This document shows, piece by piece, positions 8,496-18,411 of a stretch of 64,000 bases of DNA. Within the stretch, counting starts at the first letter, position 1; each line of letters begins with the position of its first letter. The stretch is from Nitrososphaeraceae archaeon (GTDB lineage: Archaea; Thermoproteota; Nitrososphaeria; Nitrososphaerales; Nitrososphaeraceae). Location of the stretch: positions 124,001 through 188,000 of the forward strand of contig JALDRC010000004.1 in NCBI GenBank assembly GCA_031316115.1. Reading direction: 5' to 3'. Under the pieces are notes generated by a model that searched no databases, was not told where the DNA came from, and saw only the letters and a list, made by a program, of their open reading frames with translations. The position numbers and the translations under genes are program-made.

Positions 8496-9999
8496 CTAAA
8501 TCATCATCTGTTAGATATACTACGTCCTTTTCTTTTTCTACGTCTCCGTTCACATTTGCATCGTCTTTACTATTATCGGTCTCCTCGTTTTCTGATTTCG
8601 ATTTTTCTGCAGATTTTCCTTTGAACTTTGGCTTTTTTCCAAATAATGAAAAAAAACCTTTTTTTTCATTTTTTTTGTCTTTATTTTCCATACCTGATTC
8701 TAAATTAATTATATCATCAGATTCTCTTCTTTCTTTAGATGATTCTTTTTTTGAATCATCTAAAGTTGGATTAGATAGTTTTGTTTTTGTCGAATCAGAT
8801 TCAAATTCAGCATCGATTTTACTTTTGCTTATTTTGGTATAATCTTCCTCTTCATTGTATTGCTTTTCATTATCATGAATTTTTTCATTTGCGGCTATTT
8901 CTGTTGTAGAAGAATTTGTAGCTTTCTCTGTAGATAAATTGTTTTCGAAGCTTGATTCTTGAATTTTTTTTGAAGAAAGCTCTTGATTTAATACTTTAGC
9001 TGTATTTGCATACGGCAATTTGGAAGTTTTATTTTCTGTTTGTAAATTTGTACTTCTATTAGGATTATTATTTGTGATTTCAGGAGAAAGTGAGAAATTA
9101 AATAACGACTCGATAAATTGATCAATATTAAATGGAATTATATCATCATAATTTTGTCCTATACCAAGATACATAATAGGTTTTGATGTTAAATAGGAAA
9201 TCGAGAGTATCGAACCTCCCTTCGAATCCGAGTCAGTCTTAGTTAATATAGCACCATCAAATTTTGTATAAGAATAGAATTCCGTTGCTTGAAATATAGC
9301 ATCATTTCCCGCAAGCGAATCGCCTACGAAGATTTTCATATCAGGTTTTACAACCTGAACAATCTTATTAATTTCATCCATGAGATTCTTTGCTGTTTGC
9401 ATTCTTCCCGCAGTATCTATCAATACTGCATCAACCCTATGTTTCTTCCCGTACTCGACCGCATCCCTTGCAACCGCCGAGGGATCGGCACCGTATCTCT
9501 GATGAATCATTTTTAATGATAATCTTTTAGCATGCTCCTGTAATTGCTCTATTGCTCCTGCTCTGTGGGTATCAGCAGCTGCCAACACAACAGATATATC
9601 ATTTTTTCTAAGTAGGTTAGCAATTTTTGCAACAGTGGTAGTTTTACCAGTTCCATTAATCCCCAAAAAAACTAATACAAAAGGATTTTTCTGTTCTTTT
9701 TTGGCTTTAATAACTTCTACTAGATCCAGACTTCCGGATTTTGAAATAATTTCATATATAGATTGCCTAAGATGTAACTGAATTATTTCGTCTGCCCTAT
9801 CGCCCTTTTCTAGAGTCATTCCCAGTAATTTAGTTTTAATATTGTTGGTAATATCAGTAATGACTTCCTGAGCAACATCACTTTCTAATAAGCCTATTTC
9901 TAGGTCTAGTAAAGTGTTTTCAAGATCCTTTTTTGAGATTTCTTTTTTACCGATGTCGGAAACAATATCAGAAAAAGCTTTTTTTAGTTTTTCAAACAT
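8476..9999 (-). CDS. ftsY: signal recognition particle receptor FtsY with a long C-terminal tail
   Basis: The SRP receptor GTPase that docks ribosome-SRP complexes at the membrane. Residues 1-90 are the SRP54-type N domain. The G domain has P-loop 'GINGTGKT' at 113-120, 'DTHRAGAIEQL' at 143-153, 'DTAGRMQ' at 195-201, 'TKTDSDSKGG' at 253-262 (usually TKLDGTAKGG), and ends near 'GQNYDDIIPF'. From about residue 301 to 507 follows a low-complexity tail rich in Lys, Glu, Asp, Ser and Asn, ending 'LTDDDLDDILKE'. Bacterial FtsY carries its acidic region at the N-terminus, so a C-terminal tail of about 200 residues is odd. It lies 50 bp after pfdA and overlaps argF by 20 bp. Confidence 0.95.
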   Translation of the reverse strand: MFEKLKKAFSDIVSDIGKKEISKKDLENTLLDLEIGLLESDVAQEVITDITNNIKTKLLGMTLEKGDRADEIIQLHLRQSIYEIISKSGSLDLVEVIKAKKEQKNPFVLVFLGINGTGKTTTVAKIANLLRKNDISVVLAAADTHRAGAIEQLQEHAKRLSLKMIHQRYGADPSAVARDAVEYGKKHRVDAVLIDTAGRMQTAKNLMDEINKIVQVVKPDMKIFVGDSLAGNDAIFQATEFYSYTKFDGAILTKTDSDSKGGSILSISYLTSKPIMYLGIGQNYDDIIPFNIDQFIESLFNFSLSPEITNNNPNRSTNLQTENKTSKLPYANTAKVLNQELSSKKIQESSFENNLSTEKATNSSTTEIAANEKIHDNEKQYNEEEDYTKISKSKIDAEFESDSTKTKLSNPTLDDSKKESSKERRESDDIINLESGMENKDKKNEKKGFFSLFGKKPKFKGKSAEKSKSENEETDNSKDDANVNGDVEKEKDVVYLTDDDLDDILKE

Positions 10000-10049
10000 T
10001 TTGTTCCACCCAAACTAGTGATTTGAATTATATTTCAAAACATCATTCT

Positions 10050-10529
10050 CTAATTAGATTTTATGTTTCGATTTTGATTTTGATTGGAACTTGCTTGTTG
10101 TAGCATAGTGTTGGCTTGAATTTGAATCTGTTCAAGTTGAGAAGTTAATTGTTTTTTTTGAGTTATCAATTGATTAAATGCTATTTCAAATTCTTTGATC
10201 CTAGATTCAATATAATTTAATGTATCTTCTCTTGTCTTTTCAACCGTAACACCTGCTCCAACATTAACCAGTAATGTATCTGATGAGGCGATATTGGTTT
10301 TAATAAAAACACCTATACCTATTGGCATTAATGCTTCATTTTCTTTGCCAGGAGGAATAGTTTGAAGAGCATGAGATGCAAGACGAGCTTCTTCGATTAA
10401 TTTTGTAACCGTAACTTCCCTTCCAATTATCTCATTGAGATATAATTCTAAGGTTTTAGAATGTTGAGCAAGTTCGGTTAAACGTTGTTCTAAATTGATA
10501 TTCTGAGGATTATTTTCTTCGCTCATCAT
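10050..10529 (-). CDS. pfdA: prefoldin alpha subunit
   Basis: A 159-residue subunit of the jellyfish-shaped prefoldin chaperone, which passes unfolded proteins to the thermosome. The pattern is clear: an N-terminal coiled coil (residues 14-55), a central beta hairpin with 'LMPIGIGVFIKTNI' and 'LLVNVGAGVTVEKT', then a second coiled coil (about 105-148). A Gln/Asn-rich tail follows ('QASSNQNQNRNIKSN'). Two adjacent ATG codons stand at the start. ftsY follows 50 bp downstream on the same strand, an arrangement known from other archaea. Confidence 0.93.
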   Translation of the reverse strand: MMSEENNPQNINLEQRLTELAQHSKTLELYLNEIIGREVTVTKLIEEARLASHALQTIPPGKENEALMPIGIGVFIKTNIASSDTLLVNVGAGVTVEKTREDTLNYIESRIKEFEIAFNQLITQKKQLTSQLEQIQIQANTMLQQASSNQNQNRNIKSN

Positions 10530-10615
10530 TAGTAAACTATTTTAACTCCATTTATAACTGTGACGAAAATAGATGATAAAACTATAGTTGGGTGTTAATG
10601 CATACAGGTTTACAT

Positions 10616-11641
10616 TTATACTCTAGAAACTTTCATCATATCAAACATTTTGATTTGCATCCCATAACGATCCTCATTATTTTTCATATAATTATAAATA
10701 CGGAGTAAATCATAACAATTTTTGAAGAGTTTAAACGTTCCTGTTATTTTCATCATAATAAATTTAAAAACTAGAGAATAAATATTGAAATATTTCAGAA
10801 CTTGCTCACGATATGATGGGAAATTATCATAGTTTTTAATGAATAGATCAGCACATATGGTTGATGGTATTATTCCTTCTCCAAGGAGGGGATAAACTGT
10901 TCCTATGGATTCCCCAACTCCAATTGTTTTTAAATTGTCGGTAAACGGTTCAGATTTGGAAGGAGGACTTATTCTAACAGGTCTTCCATTTTTTTTTATG
11001 AATTCACATTTATATTTTTTAAAGAATTCCTCCACGAAGTAATTATGATTCTTACGAGTAAAATCACCTGCACCGATATGTGCATATCCATTTCCTAAAG
11101 GAAAATACCAAAAGTAACCAGACATGGAGGGAAAACTTTTTAGATAAAAGTCATCAAAAGGGAGGTTATTGGGTTCATACTTGACTTTATATTGAACGCA
11201 AGGAATCCACATTTCATACTCCAATCTTGGGAGATAATTTCTATGAAATCCGGTAGAATCAATTATCAAATCAAATTGAGATTCCAAGATATCTTTTTTT
11301 GGAGCTTTGCCAAACTTAATTTCAGTTCCCCGAATCATATCTTTTATTAGTTTTAATTTATCATAGCAAATCATTCCTTTTAGTTTTATGTCAACATAAT
11401 TATCTCCATTTAAGTCAACCCTCATATTTTTTCCATCATGTAGGACATAATCTTCAAAATTTAGACCGCATTTCTTTGCATATTTAGCCATGACATCTTT
11501 ACAGGTGGCCCAAGCACACACAGCATCGTGATCTTTTTCCTGCATTCTTTCGAATCCAGTAACATGAATATCATGTTTATCACTAAATTGATTTAAAAGG
11601 TATGCACCTGCTACTCCAACTCCTATCACAGCAATCTTCAT
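10616..11641 (-). CDS. geranylgeranyl reductase family FAD-dependent oxidoreductase
   Basis: About 341 residues from the ATG at 11641. That start is chosen because 'MKIAVIGVGVAGAYLLNQF' places the Rossmann FAD motif GxGxxG at the N-terminus, as in the family; the frame stays open 63 bp further upstream but those codons look spurious. Later family marks are 'YFWYFPLGNGYAHIGAG' near residue 190 and 'GVGESIGTVYPLLGEGI' near 255, the second FAD-contact motif. Members saturate isoprenoid chains of archaeal lipids or quinones. This copy is shorter than typical digeranylgeranylglycerophospholipid reductases (about 390), so the exact substrate is open. The gene is divergent from a small membrane protein gene. 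Confidence 0.8.
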   Translation of the reverse strand: MKIAVIGVGVAGAYLLNQFSDKHDIHVTGFERMQEKDHDAVCAWATCKDVMAKYAKKCGLNFEDYVLHDGKNMRVDLNGDNYVDIKLKGMICYDKLKLIKDMIRGTEIKFGKAPKKDILESQFDLIIDSTGFHRNYLPRLEYEMWIPCVQYKVKYEPNNLPFDDFYLKSFPSMSGYFWYFPLGNGYAHIGAGDFTRKNHNYFVEEFFKKYKCEFIKKNGRPVRISPPSKSEPFTDNLKTIGVGESIGTVYPLLGEGIIPSTICADLFIKNYDNFPSYREQVLKYFNIYSLVFKFIMMKITGTFKLFKNCYDLLRIYNYMKNNEDRYGMQIKMFDMMKVSRV

Positions 11642-11724
11642 GAATATATAATCTCTAAAAATTCGAAAATAAAAATATATTGAGAGAAATATGTATTTTA
11701 GCACTATTGAAAAAGAAAATTGCG

Positions 11725-11913
11725 ATGCCTAATTCTGCTCGCGCAGGTATCGCTATATTAGTAATTGGCGCAATACTTATGGGAATAGGATCTTACCAGG
11801 ACAGAGGAGCTCTTTCTTTATATGGATTAATAATGGCAATAGGTGGATTTAGCCTTTACATGATTTCATCGGTCTATATAGCAAGAAAAAATAAGCAAAG
11901 CTATTCTAAGTAG
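11725..11913 (+). CDS. small two-helix membrane protein
   Basis: Starting at the ATG at 11725, 62 residues: 'MPNSARAGIAILVIGAILMG' begins a first hydrophobic helix (about 7-24), followed by a short polar turn 'SYQDRGALS', a second helix 'LYGLIMAIGGFSLYMISSVY', and a basic tail 'ARKNKQSYSK'. The frame stays open 45 bp upstream, but those codons look non-coding. The 3' end overlaps the leuS stop region by 13 bp in convergent orientation. No family is recognised; it is probably a conserved archaeal microprotein of unknown role. Confidence 0.6.
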   Translation: MPNSARAGIAILVIGAILMGIGSYQDRGALSLYGLIMAIGGFSLYMISSVYIARKNKQSYSK

Positions 11914-14900
11914 ATCGCTGGTTTAAACGGCCTTGAAAATTTTGATCTCTCTTTTGGATCGTATATGTTTTGATCGTCTTCTGAAGATACAATGATCTTA
12001 ACACTTTTGTTATTTGTTGTTATCTCATTTGCGAGTAATTTCTTACAATCCTCTATTACATAAGATTCGTTGAATAAATCTATATTCATAAGATTGGTTC
12101 TTGAGTCTGGCGATACAGATAATATATCTTCGATTATTTTCTTGACCAATGAGGGATATCTTTTAGCTTCATTGGTGTTAGGATCTTCAATAAGTTTTTT
12201 AATTATATCTCCAAAATCTCTCTGGTTATCTATCGATATCAATCGCAAAATTTTCTGATAAATTATTTTTTTTATAATAGAAGAACAATAAATATATATT
12301 GTGTTAGGTGTTTTTTTTGTTACCTTAATAATCTTGTTAATATCATAAATTAATGTATTTATATATTTTTCAGATTCTTCTGCAAAAGGATCGACTTTTT
12401 CCTTTTGAAAAAAAGGCCAGGTGGTTAGAGTAATAGAATTTATGTTGCCAAATTTTTCCCAAATTTCTTCAGTTATATAAGGAGCAAAGGGTGACAACAT
12501 TTTTATTCTCAAAGACAAACACAGTAATAACATAGCATCCACTATGGAGTGGTTATTTTTTCTTTCTCTTGATGATGATCTTTTTTTATACCTTTGAATT
12601 TCCTGCTCAAAAACGAATAATAGATTATGAAGCACTTCTCTTACTCGTAATGAATCCATCGATTCAGTTACATCATGAATAAGTTTTTGTAATTTATTCA
12701 TCATCCATTTATCTTCGATTTGTAGAAATTCTGATTTGTTATCTATATAAGAATATAGGATATCTTCGAAAGTTTTATTGGCAGGAGTAGGTTGAAAATT
12801 TTTGAATCCTTGAATTTTTTTTTCAAGTAAACTACTATTTTGAAGTTCAATAGATTGATAATAAAGTTCAATTAGTTTAGATCTTATTGATTTAGCTGTT
12901 TCAAAAGAAAAATCAGCGTCTTGCAAAAGTTCTGCAGAAATCAAGATAGATAACCTGATTGTATCTGCTCCGTAATTCTGAATTGCTTTTCTAATTGGAA
13001 TTATATTTCCTATTGACTTTGACATTTTTTTTCCATCCATGAGTACAGAACCATTTATCACTATCTGTTTAGGCCAATATTTCTGATCAAATATAGCTAT
13101 ATGATTAAAAATAAAAAAAGACAAATGATTAGGAACCAAATCTCTTCCTGAATGCCTAGAATCAACAGGATAAAAGTATAAAAATTCTTTCCTGATTTTA
13201 GATATTAAAGAATTGTCAACTTTACATTGTTTTTCAATATCATAAATGTTACCTAAACCTAAGAAAATATAGTCAAAAAAAGAGCCATTGATATTTTCAA
13301 TGTATTTATTCAAACTATATTTGTCATTGTTGACAAACTTAGCTATAATATAATAGGCCATATAGACTACAGAATCGGAAAGGCTTTCTATGATCCATTC
13401 TTGATCCCAGGGAAATTTTGTCCCTAATCCAGATTTTCTTGCACATGCTCTTTCTTTTAACCAATCTACAACATTATGAAATTCTTGTCTGAGTTCTTCT
13501 GGGAGTATACTAATAGAATCGAGATACTGATGTACTTTCTCTTTCCATTTTGGATCTCCGTAATTGATGAACCATTGGTCATTTAATAATTTTACCACAC
13601 ATTCGCTACCACACCTACACTTAGGAATTTTTACAAATTCATAAAATATTTCTGCGATTTTTTTTGAGAGTAATTTTTGTTTTATGTCATCCTTTGCATC
13701 TTTTACATCTTTTGCAAAATAACTCCCTGTATTTGATAACATTTTTCCTTTATAATATTCAATATGATATAACTCGGTTGTAGCCCGTTCCAGAGCTTCA
13801 TCCATTTGACTAGTGATCCCATATTTTGATATTACCGTTTCAACTGAAACATCAGATGACGATGGCGTTTTCAAATCTTCGTTTCCATTCACATTGTTTT
13901 TATATAATATTTGTGATGTATTGGATTGACTTTCAGTAGGATTATATTCTTTTACCTCAATTATTTTTATTGGATGAACTGTCTCTAACTCTAAGTTTGG
14001 AAAAGATGTTTTTATTTTTTTATCTTTTTTTAAATCCATTATCGCCTGATAATCGTAAGGAGCATGACCAGGAACAGACATAACTATACCTGTTCCTGCA
14101 TCAGATTTTACAAATTTTGCAGGAAAAATCTGGATCTTTATTTCTCCAACAGGATTAATGACATATTTTCCAATCAAATCTTTACCAGGAATAGTATTTA
14201 ACAATTTTATGTCATGATTAAGAAATCCTAACTTTTGGTAACTTTCTCTAGTTACGATCCATCTTTCGTTATCAATGTCTATTTCTAAATAATCAATATT
14301 TGGATTTATCCATAAATTTGTAACTCCAAATATTGTCTCTGGTCTTAAGGTTGCTACAGGTAGAAAGATATTTTTATTTAACAATTTGAATTTTATTAAT
14401 GTATATTCATTAAATTCTGGTTCTACATCACCTAATGTATCATGTTGACTGACTGGATTATCGTCTCTAGGACACCAACCTACAGGATGAGAACCTTGTA
14501 CTATTAATCCATTCTTTTTTAACGTATTAAATTGCCAAACAACAAATTTCGAAAACAATTTGTCAATAGTTGTAAATTCACGTGTCCAATCAATAGAGTA
14601 ACCCATCTCTTGCATTCCTAGCTTAATTTCTTTATGAAAATACTTAGCGATTTTTTCGGGGTTTGAAAATGTTTTAATTATGTCTTCTGGAACATTATAA
14701 ATATTCTTAAAATTATCTATCAGGTCAACATCTCCAGACATCACTCGTTTTGACATTGCTAGAATTGGGGTACCGGTATAATGAAAACCCATAGGAAATA
14801 AGACAGTGTTTCCTTTCATTCTCATATAACGAGCATGTACGTCAGCTAAAGTGTATGTCCTACCATGTCCAATATGTTGAGGTGAATTCGGATATGGAAA

Positions 14901-15038
14901 AGCAACTGTAATAAAATATTTGTTTTCCTTATTGTAATCTGGATTACATACAAATAAATTTTCAGTATTCCACCTTAACCTCCATTTTGATTCTATCTTG
15001 TGAAAATTTATTTTTGATACGGATTCACTGTAATCCAT
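11901..15038 (-). CDS. leuS: leucyl-tRNA synthetase (archaeal type)
   Basis: A class I synthetase charging tRNA-Leu. The HIGH-type motif is 'PQHIGHGRTY' near residue 55, the KMSKS loop 'GKKMSKSIGN' near 670, and a CP1 editing domain lies between (about 210-360, with 'LRPETIFGVTNLWINP'). The archaeal C-terminal domain ends 'RSKFSRPFKPAIYLE'. At 1045 residues it is somewhat longer than most archaeal LeuRS (about 940-970). A low-complexity Ser/Asn/Thr segment near residues 365-395 within the catalytic-editing linker accounts for part of this. The start codon overlaps the alaS 3' end by 14 bp, so alaS and leuS form an operon. Confidence 0.95.
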   Translation of the reverse strand: MDYSESVSKINFHKIESKWRLRWNTENLFVCNPDYNKENKYFITVAFPYPNSPQHIGHGRTYTLADVHARYMRMKGNTVLFPMGFHYTGTPILAMSKRVMSGDVDLIDNFKNIYNVPEDIIKTFSNPEKIAKYFHKEIKLGMQEMGYSIDWTREFTTIDKLFSKFVVWQFNTLKKNGLIVQGSHPVGWCPRDDNPVSQHDTLGDVEPEFNEYTLIKFKLLNKNIFLPVATLRPETIFGVTNLWINPNIDYLEIDIDNERWIVTRESYQKLGFLNHDIKLLNTIPGKDLIGKYVINPVGEIKIQIFPAKFVKSDAGTGIVMSVPGHAPYDYQAIMDLKKDKKIKTSFPNLELETVHPIKIIEVKEYNPTESQSNTSQILYKNNVNGNEDLKTPSSSDVSVETVISKYGITSQMDEALERATTELYHIEYYKGKMLSNTGSYFAKDVKDAKDDIKQKLLSKKIAEIFYEFVKIPKCRCGSECVVKLLNDQWFINYGDPKWKEKVHQYLDSISILPEELRQEFHNVVDWLKERACARKSGLGTKFPWDQEWIIESLSDSVVYMAYYIIAKFVNNDKYSLNKYIENINGSFFDYIFLGLGNIYDIEKQCKVDNSLISKIRKEFLYFYPVDSRHSGRDLVPNHLSFFIFNHIAIFDQKYWPKQIVINGSVLMDGKKMSKSIGNIIPIRKAIQNYGADTIRLSILISAELLQDADFSFETAKSIRSKLIELYYQSIELQNSSLLEKKIQGFKNFQPTPANKTFEDILYSYIDNKSEFLQIEDKWMMNKLQKLIHDVTESMDSLRVREVLHNLLFVFEQEIQRYKKRSSSRERKNNHSIVDAMLLLCLSLRIKMLSPFAPYITEEIWEKFGNINSITLTTWPFFQKEKVDPFAEESEKYINTLIYDINKIIKVTKKTPNTIYIYCSSIIKKIIYQKILRLISIDNQRDFGDIIKKLIEDPNTNEAKRYPSLVKKIIEDILSVSPDSRTNLMNIDLFNESYVIEDCKKLLANEITTNNKSVKIIVSSEDDQNIYDPKERSKFSRPFKPAIYLE

Positions 15039-17793
15039 CTTGGTTTTTTCTCCCTAAAATTGTATTGTTTATATAATTTTCTCCTACCAAGACCTCATCA
15101 ATTTTATTCTTAAATTTACCTCCCCCTTGTCCAAACCTCTTATCGCCTCCTCCAGAACCACCTAACCTACCTGACAAATCTTTTGCAATTTGACCAGCAT
15201 TGTAGCCATATTTTCTAGCCTCCTCACCTACAAATATGATTACTCTAACTCCATCACCCTTGGAAATAAAAGAAATATACAACAGGAGTGGATCTAAAAC
15301 TATTGATTTTTCTCCTATAAGGATATGATAGTCTTCATCTAATTCATTATCAAAAGTAGAATATACCTTAACTCCATCACTTGATATTTGTTTAGCATTA
15401 GAGCATACATACTGTGCCAAGATTATTGCTGTTTTTCTCATGAAAATTTTTATTTTGGTCCTTAATTTTTCTGATTCATCAAAATATCTTGTAAAAGATT
15501 CTACTATTCTTTCTTTACTTGACCCCAAAGTATTAGTAATAAGTGAGATATGATGATCTTGTTTGTTTACAAAATCTATTGCATGTTTGCCTGCTACAAA
15601 TTCGAGTCTGATAACACCATCTTGAATTCTTTCAGATTTAAGAATTTTTATTAATCCTAACTCACCAGTTTTACTAACATGTGTACCTCCACATGCTTCT
15701 ATATCGAAGTCACTTATATTCACTATCCTAACATTGTTAGATGGAACAACTCCTCCTTGGTATATTCGAAAAGAAAATTTTTGCTCACTTTCTCCTCTTT
15801 CATATTCCTTAATATTAACATCTAGATTTTTCATGACTATATTATTAGCAATATTTTCAATATCAGATACCTGTTCTTTAGTTAAAGCAGAGTGATGTGT
15901 AATATCAAGCCGTCCATAATCTACATCTTTAAATGCAGAATTTTGCCAAACCCATGAGCCAAGAGTATTCCTTGCAGCCGAATTTAAAATGTGAGTTGCA
16001 GTATGATGTTTAGTGATTGAATCACGACGATTTGAATTAACTATGCAATTAACGATAGAACCTTCTTTAATTAAAGAAGAAAGGTTCTCTACTTTATGCA
16101 GAACAATATTTTTATATTTTATTACATCAGAAACTGAGAATATATCTATAGTTCCATTATCCGGCTCTTGTCCTCCACCACGAGGATAAAATGCAGATTC
16201 ATCCAAAACCACATATTTGTTGTTTATAATTTTTAATACTTTGGCTGAAAAGCTTCTTAAAAAGGGATCTTCATAAAATAATAACCTAGTCGGAGGTAAT
16301 TCTTCATCAATATCAAAGAGGCTATTATTACTTTGTTTTTGAGCAGATTCATGAAGCTCTGCTAATTTTGCATAAAAATTGTGAGGGATATCTGATATAA
16401 TATCAAGCTCCTTGAGAAAGTCTGGGGTAATCCCATCTGAATCGTATAACTTGATGAGATCATCTACTGTGAGATGTTTTTGTGTCTTCTTTAAATTATT
16501 AGCAATACCGTTCATTCTATTTCTAGCATTTATATATCGATCAGACTCTATTTTCATTATTTCCAACACTTCATTCCTATATTGTTCTAATTCAGGATAC
16601 ATATTTTTTAGGTATGAAATATGTAAATCAATTAAATTGTCTATTTTTATATTCCACTTGTTCCTTTCAATTATTGCAAGCATCCTTCGTAATAGGATAC
16701 GTAAATTGTACCCTCCACCTACATTCGACGGTAGAGAACCATCAGAGATAGCAAACAAAAGTGTCCTACTATGATCAGCAATAGTATAAATTGCTTCATA
16801 TGGTGAAACGATCTTTTCAAGTTTTTCAAATGAAAGATGCATTTCTTTAGCAATCTCACATTTTAAAATATTTACATTATCAGACTGATATCCATTTAAA
16901 TAATTAAATTTGTCTGACATTAGTGTAAAATAAGTTGAAAGAAATTCTTTGTTTTTTTCTAACCCAATACTATTTTCCATATATTTAATTACGGATTCGA
17001 AACAAGAATCATAACTGGTTGGAGTACCCATAGTGATCCAAGCAAGTCTTTCCAACCCTGCCCCCATATCAATAATTTTATTTTTCATAACCCTGTACTG
17101 ATTAGCATCTCCTTCAAATTCTGTGAATACTGCGTTACCTAGTTCTAGCCCACGAACAAAATATTCTAGAGAATATCCAAAGGCTCCAGCCCCCATCCAA
17201 ACATCCTCTACGAAAGTAATTTCACTTTGATTTATTCCTAAAACATTTGTGAGTAATTTAAAATCTAGATCAATGCATCTGTCCTTCCAGTAACCTCCTT
17301 GAATATCTGCGTTACATGTTTGGCCAATCATACAAAAGCTTGTATAATGCCTTCCACTTATTCCAACATTCTCAATATCATTAAATCTTAAACAAACCTG
17401 TGGTACTACGAGAGGATTGGAAGGTAATTCGAAAATAACCTTATCACCGATTATTCTCTGAAAATCTACAATGGACGCGATTGTGAAATAGAGGTCTTCT
17501 CTCCATCTACATACCACCGGATATCTTCTAATAATTGAATGATCCTCAGTTCTAAAATGATTTTCAACTTCTTTCCATGCTGTTACATAATCTAATCTTT
17601 TTTTGGTAGGAGGATTTCCGATAAAATTATATCTTTCGTGATCCGGACAAACGGATTTATCTAATATAGACCAAAAAAATTTTCCACAAGTTATACATTT
17701 ATGACGCTGAAATCCTAATTTATCAAATAATGCGACTCTATAATATTTATCAGGATTTGATGAAAATAGCGTAGATATTTCTTGCTTGCCCAA
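15025..17793 (-). CDS. alaS: alanyl-tRNA synthetase (archaeal type)
   Basis: A 922-residue class II synthetase. The N-terminus carries the archaeal zinc motif 'CITCGKFFW' with 'CPDHERY' (residues 36-56). The aminoacylation core follows, with 'VCLRFNDIENVGISGRHYTS' (motif 2) and 'DMGAGLERLAW' (motif 3). The editing domain has 'HHTATHIL' near residue 598 and 'EACGGTHVSKTGELG' near 700, the HxxxH and CxxxH zinc sites that clear Ser and Gly mischarging. The C-terminal domain ends in a glycine-rich segment around 'GGSGGGDKRFGQGGG', normal for AlaRS. leuS follows with a 14-bp overlap. Confidence 0.95.
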   Translation of the reverse strand: MGKQEISTLFSSNPDKYYRVALFDKLGFQRHKCITCGKFFWSILDKSVCPDHERYNFIGNPPTKKRLDYVTAWKEVENHFRTEDHSIIRRYPVVCRWREDLYFTIASIVDFQRIIGDKVIFELPSNPLVVPQVCLRFNDIENVGISGRHYTSFCMIGQTCNADIQGGYWKDRCIDLDFKLLTNVLGINQSEITFVEDVWMGAGAFGYSLEYFVRGLELGNAVFTEFEGDANQYRVMKNKIIDMGAGLERLAWITMGTPTSYDSCFESVIKYMENSIGLEKNKEFLSTYFTLMSDKFNYLNGYQSDNVNILKCEIAKEMHLSFEKLEKIVSPYEAIYTIADHSRTLLFAISDGSLPSNVGGGYNLRILLRRMLAIIERNKWNIKIDNLIDLHISYLKNMYPELEQYRNEVLEIMKIESDRYINARNRMNGIANNLKKTQKHLTVDDLIKLYDSDGITPDFLKELDIISDIPHNFYAKLAELHESAQKQSNNSLFDIDEELPPTRLLFYEDPFLRSFSAKVLKIINNKYVVLDESAFYPRGGGQEPDNGTIDIFSVSDVIKYKNIVLHKVENLSSLIKEGSIVNCIVNSNRRDSITKHHTATHILNSAARNTLGSWVWQNSAFKDVDYGRLDITHHSALTKEQVSDIENIANNIVMKNLDVNIKEYERGESEQKFSFRIYQGGVVPSNNVRIVNISDFDIEACGGTHVSKTGELGLIKILKSERIQDGVIRLEFVAGKHAIDFVNKQDHHISLITNTLGSSKERIVESFTRYFDESEKLRTKIKIFMRKTAIILAQYVCSNAKQISSDGVKVYSTFDNELDEDYHILIGEKSIVLDPLLLYISFISKGDGVRVIIFVGEEARKYGYNAGQIAKDLSGRLGGSGGGDKRFGQGGGKFKNKIDEVLVGENYINNTILGRKNQDGLQ

Positions 17794-17876
17794 CTAATCC
17801 TACGGTTATTATAATCTATATTAATGCTTTTTTGAAAAATAATATTGGTAGAAAATACATATGTTAATAGGGATCT

Positions 17877-18215
17877 TTATTTTGAGAGCGAATCTTCGAT
17901 GAATTTTTGGTATGCCTCTTTGGGAGCTGCACCAACTGTTCTAGCAATCTCTTTGCCATTTTTAAACAATATCAGAGAAGGGATAGAATGTATATTGTAT
18001 TTTACAGCGATTTCTTGATTTTCATCAACATTAACCTTTGCTATTTTCACCTTACCATCTAAAATTTTTGAAAGCTGTTCTACTGCCGGACCTACCATTC
18101 TACATGGACCACACCACTCCGCCCAAAAATCAACAAAAACAGGTAACTGTGAGTTTATCACTTCTTTTTCCCAAGAAGATTGGGTTACATGAACTAAATT
18201 ATTACTGTTTGTCAT
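17877..18215 (-). CDS. trxA: thioredoxin
   Basis: A 112-residue thioredoxin with redox motif 'WAEWCGPCRM' (residues 31-40), the cis-proline loop 'HSIPSLILF' (about 76-84) and the buried Asp 'VFVDFWA' before the active site. Length and motif order are those of a cytosolic disulfide reductase. It lies upstream of alaS on the same strand with an 83-bp gap. A second, N-terminally extended thioredoxin is at 52044-52463. Confidence 0.95.
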   Translation of the reverse strand: MTNSNNLVHVTQSSWEKEVINSQLPVFVDFWAEWCGPCRMVGPAVEQLSKILDGKVKIAKVNVDENQEIAVKYNIHSIPSLILFKNGKEIARTVGAAPKEAYQKFIEDSLSK

Positions 18216-18411
18216 ATTCTCAAGATCTAAGCAAGGATATTTGAACTATGCTGATATAAAATAAATTTTGATGAATTGAATGTTACTCTTCCTTGGTATT
18301 TGAGGGTTTAAGTCAGGATTAAATAATACTGTTATTGCTAATAATAGGCTTTATCTAAAATTACTCAAAAAATAAATTAGTCTGATTTAAACCTTATACA
18401 ATACCTAGGTT

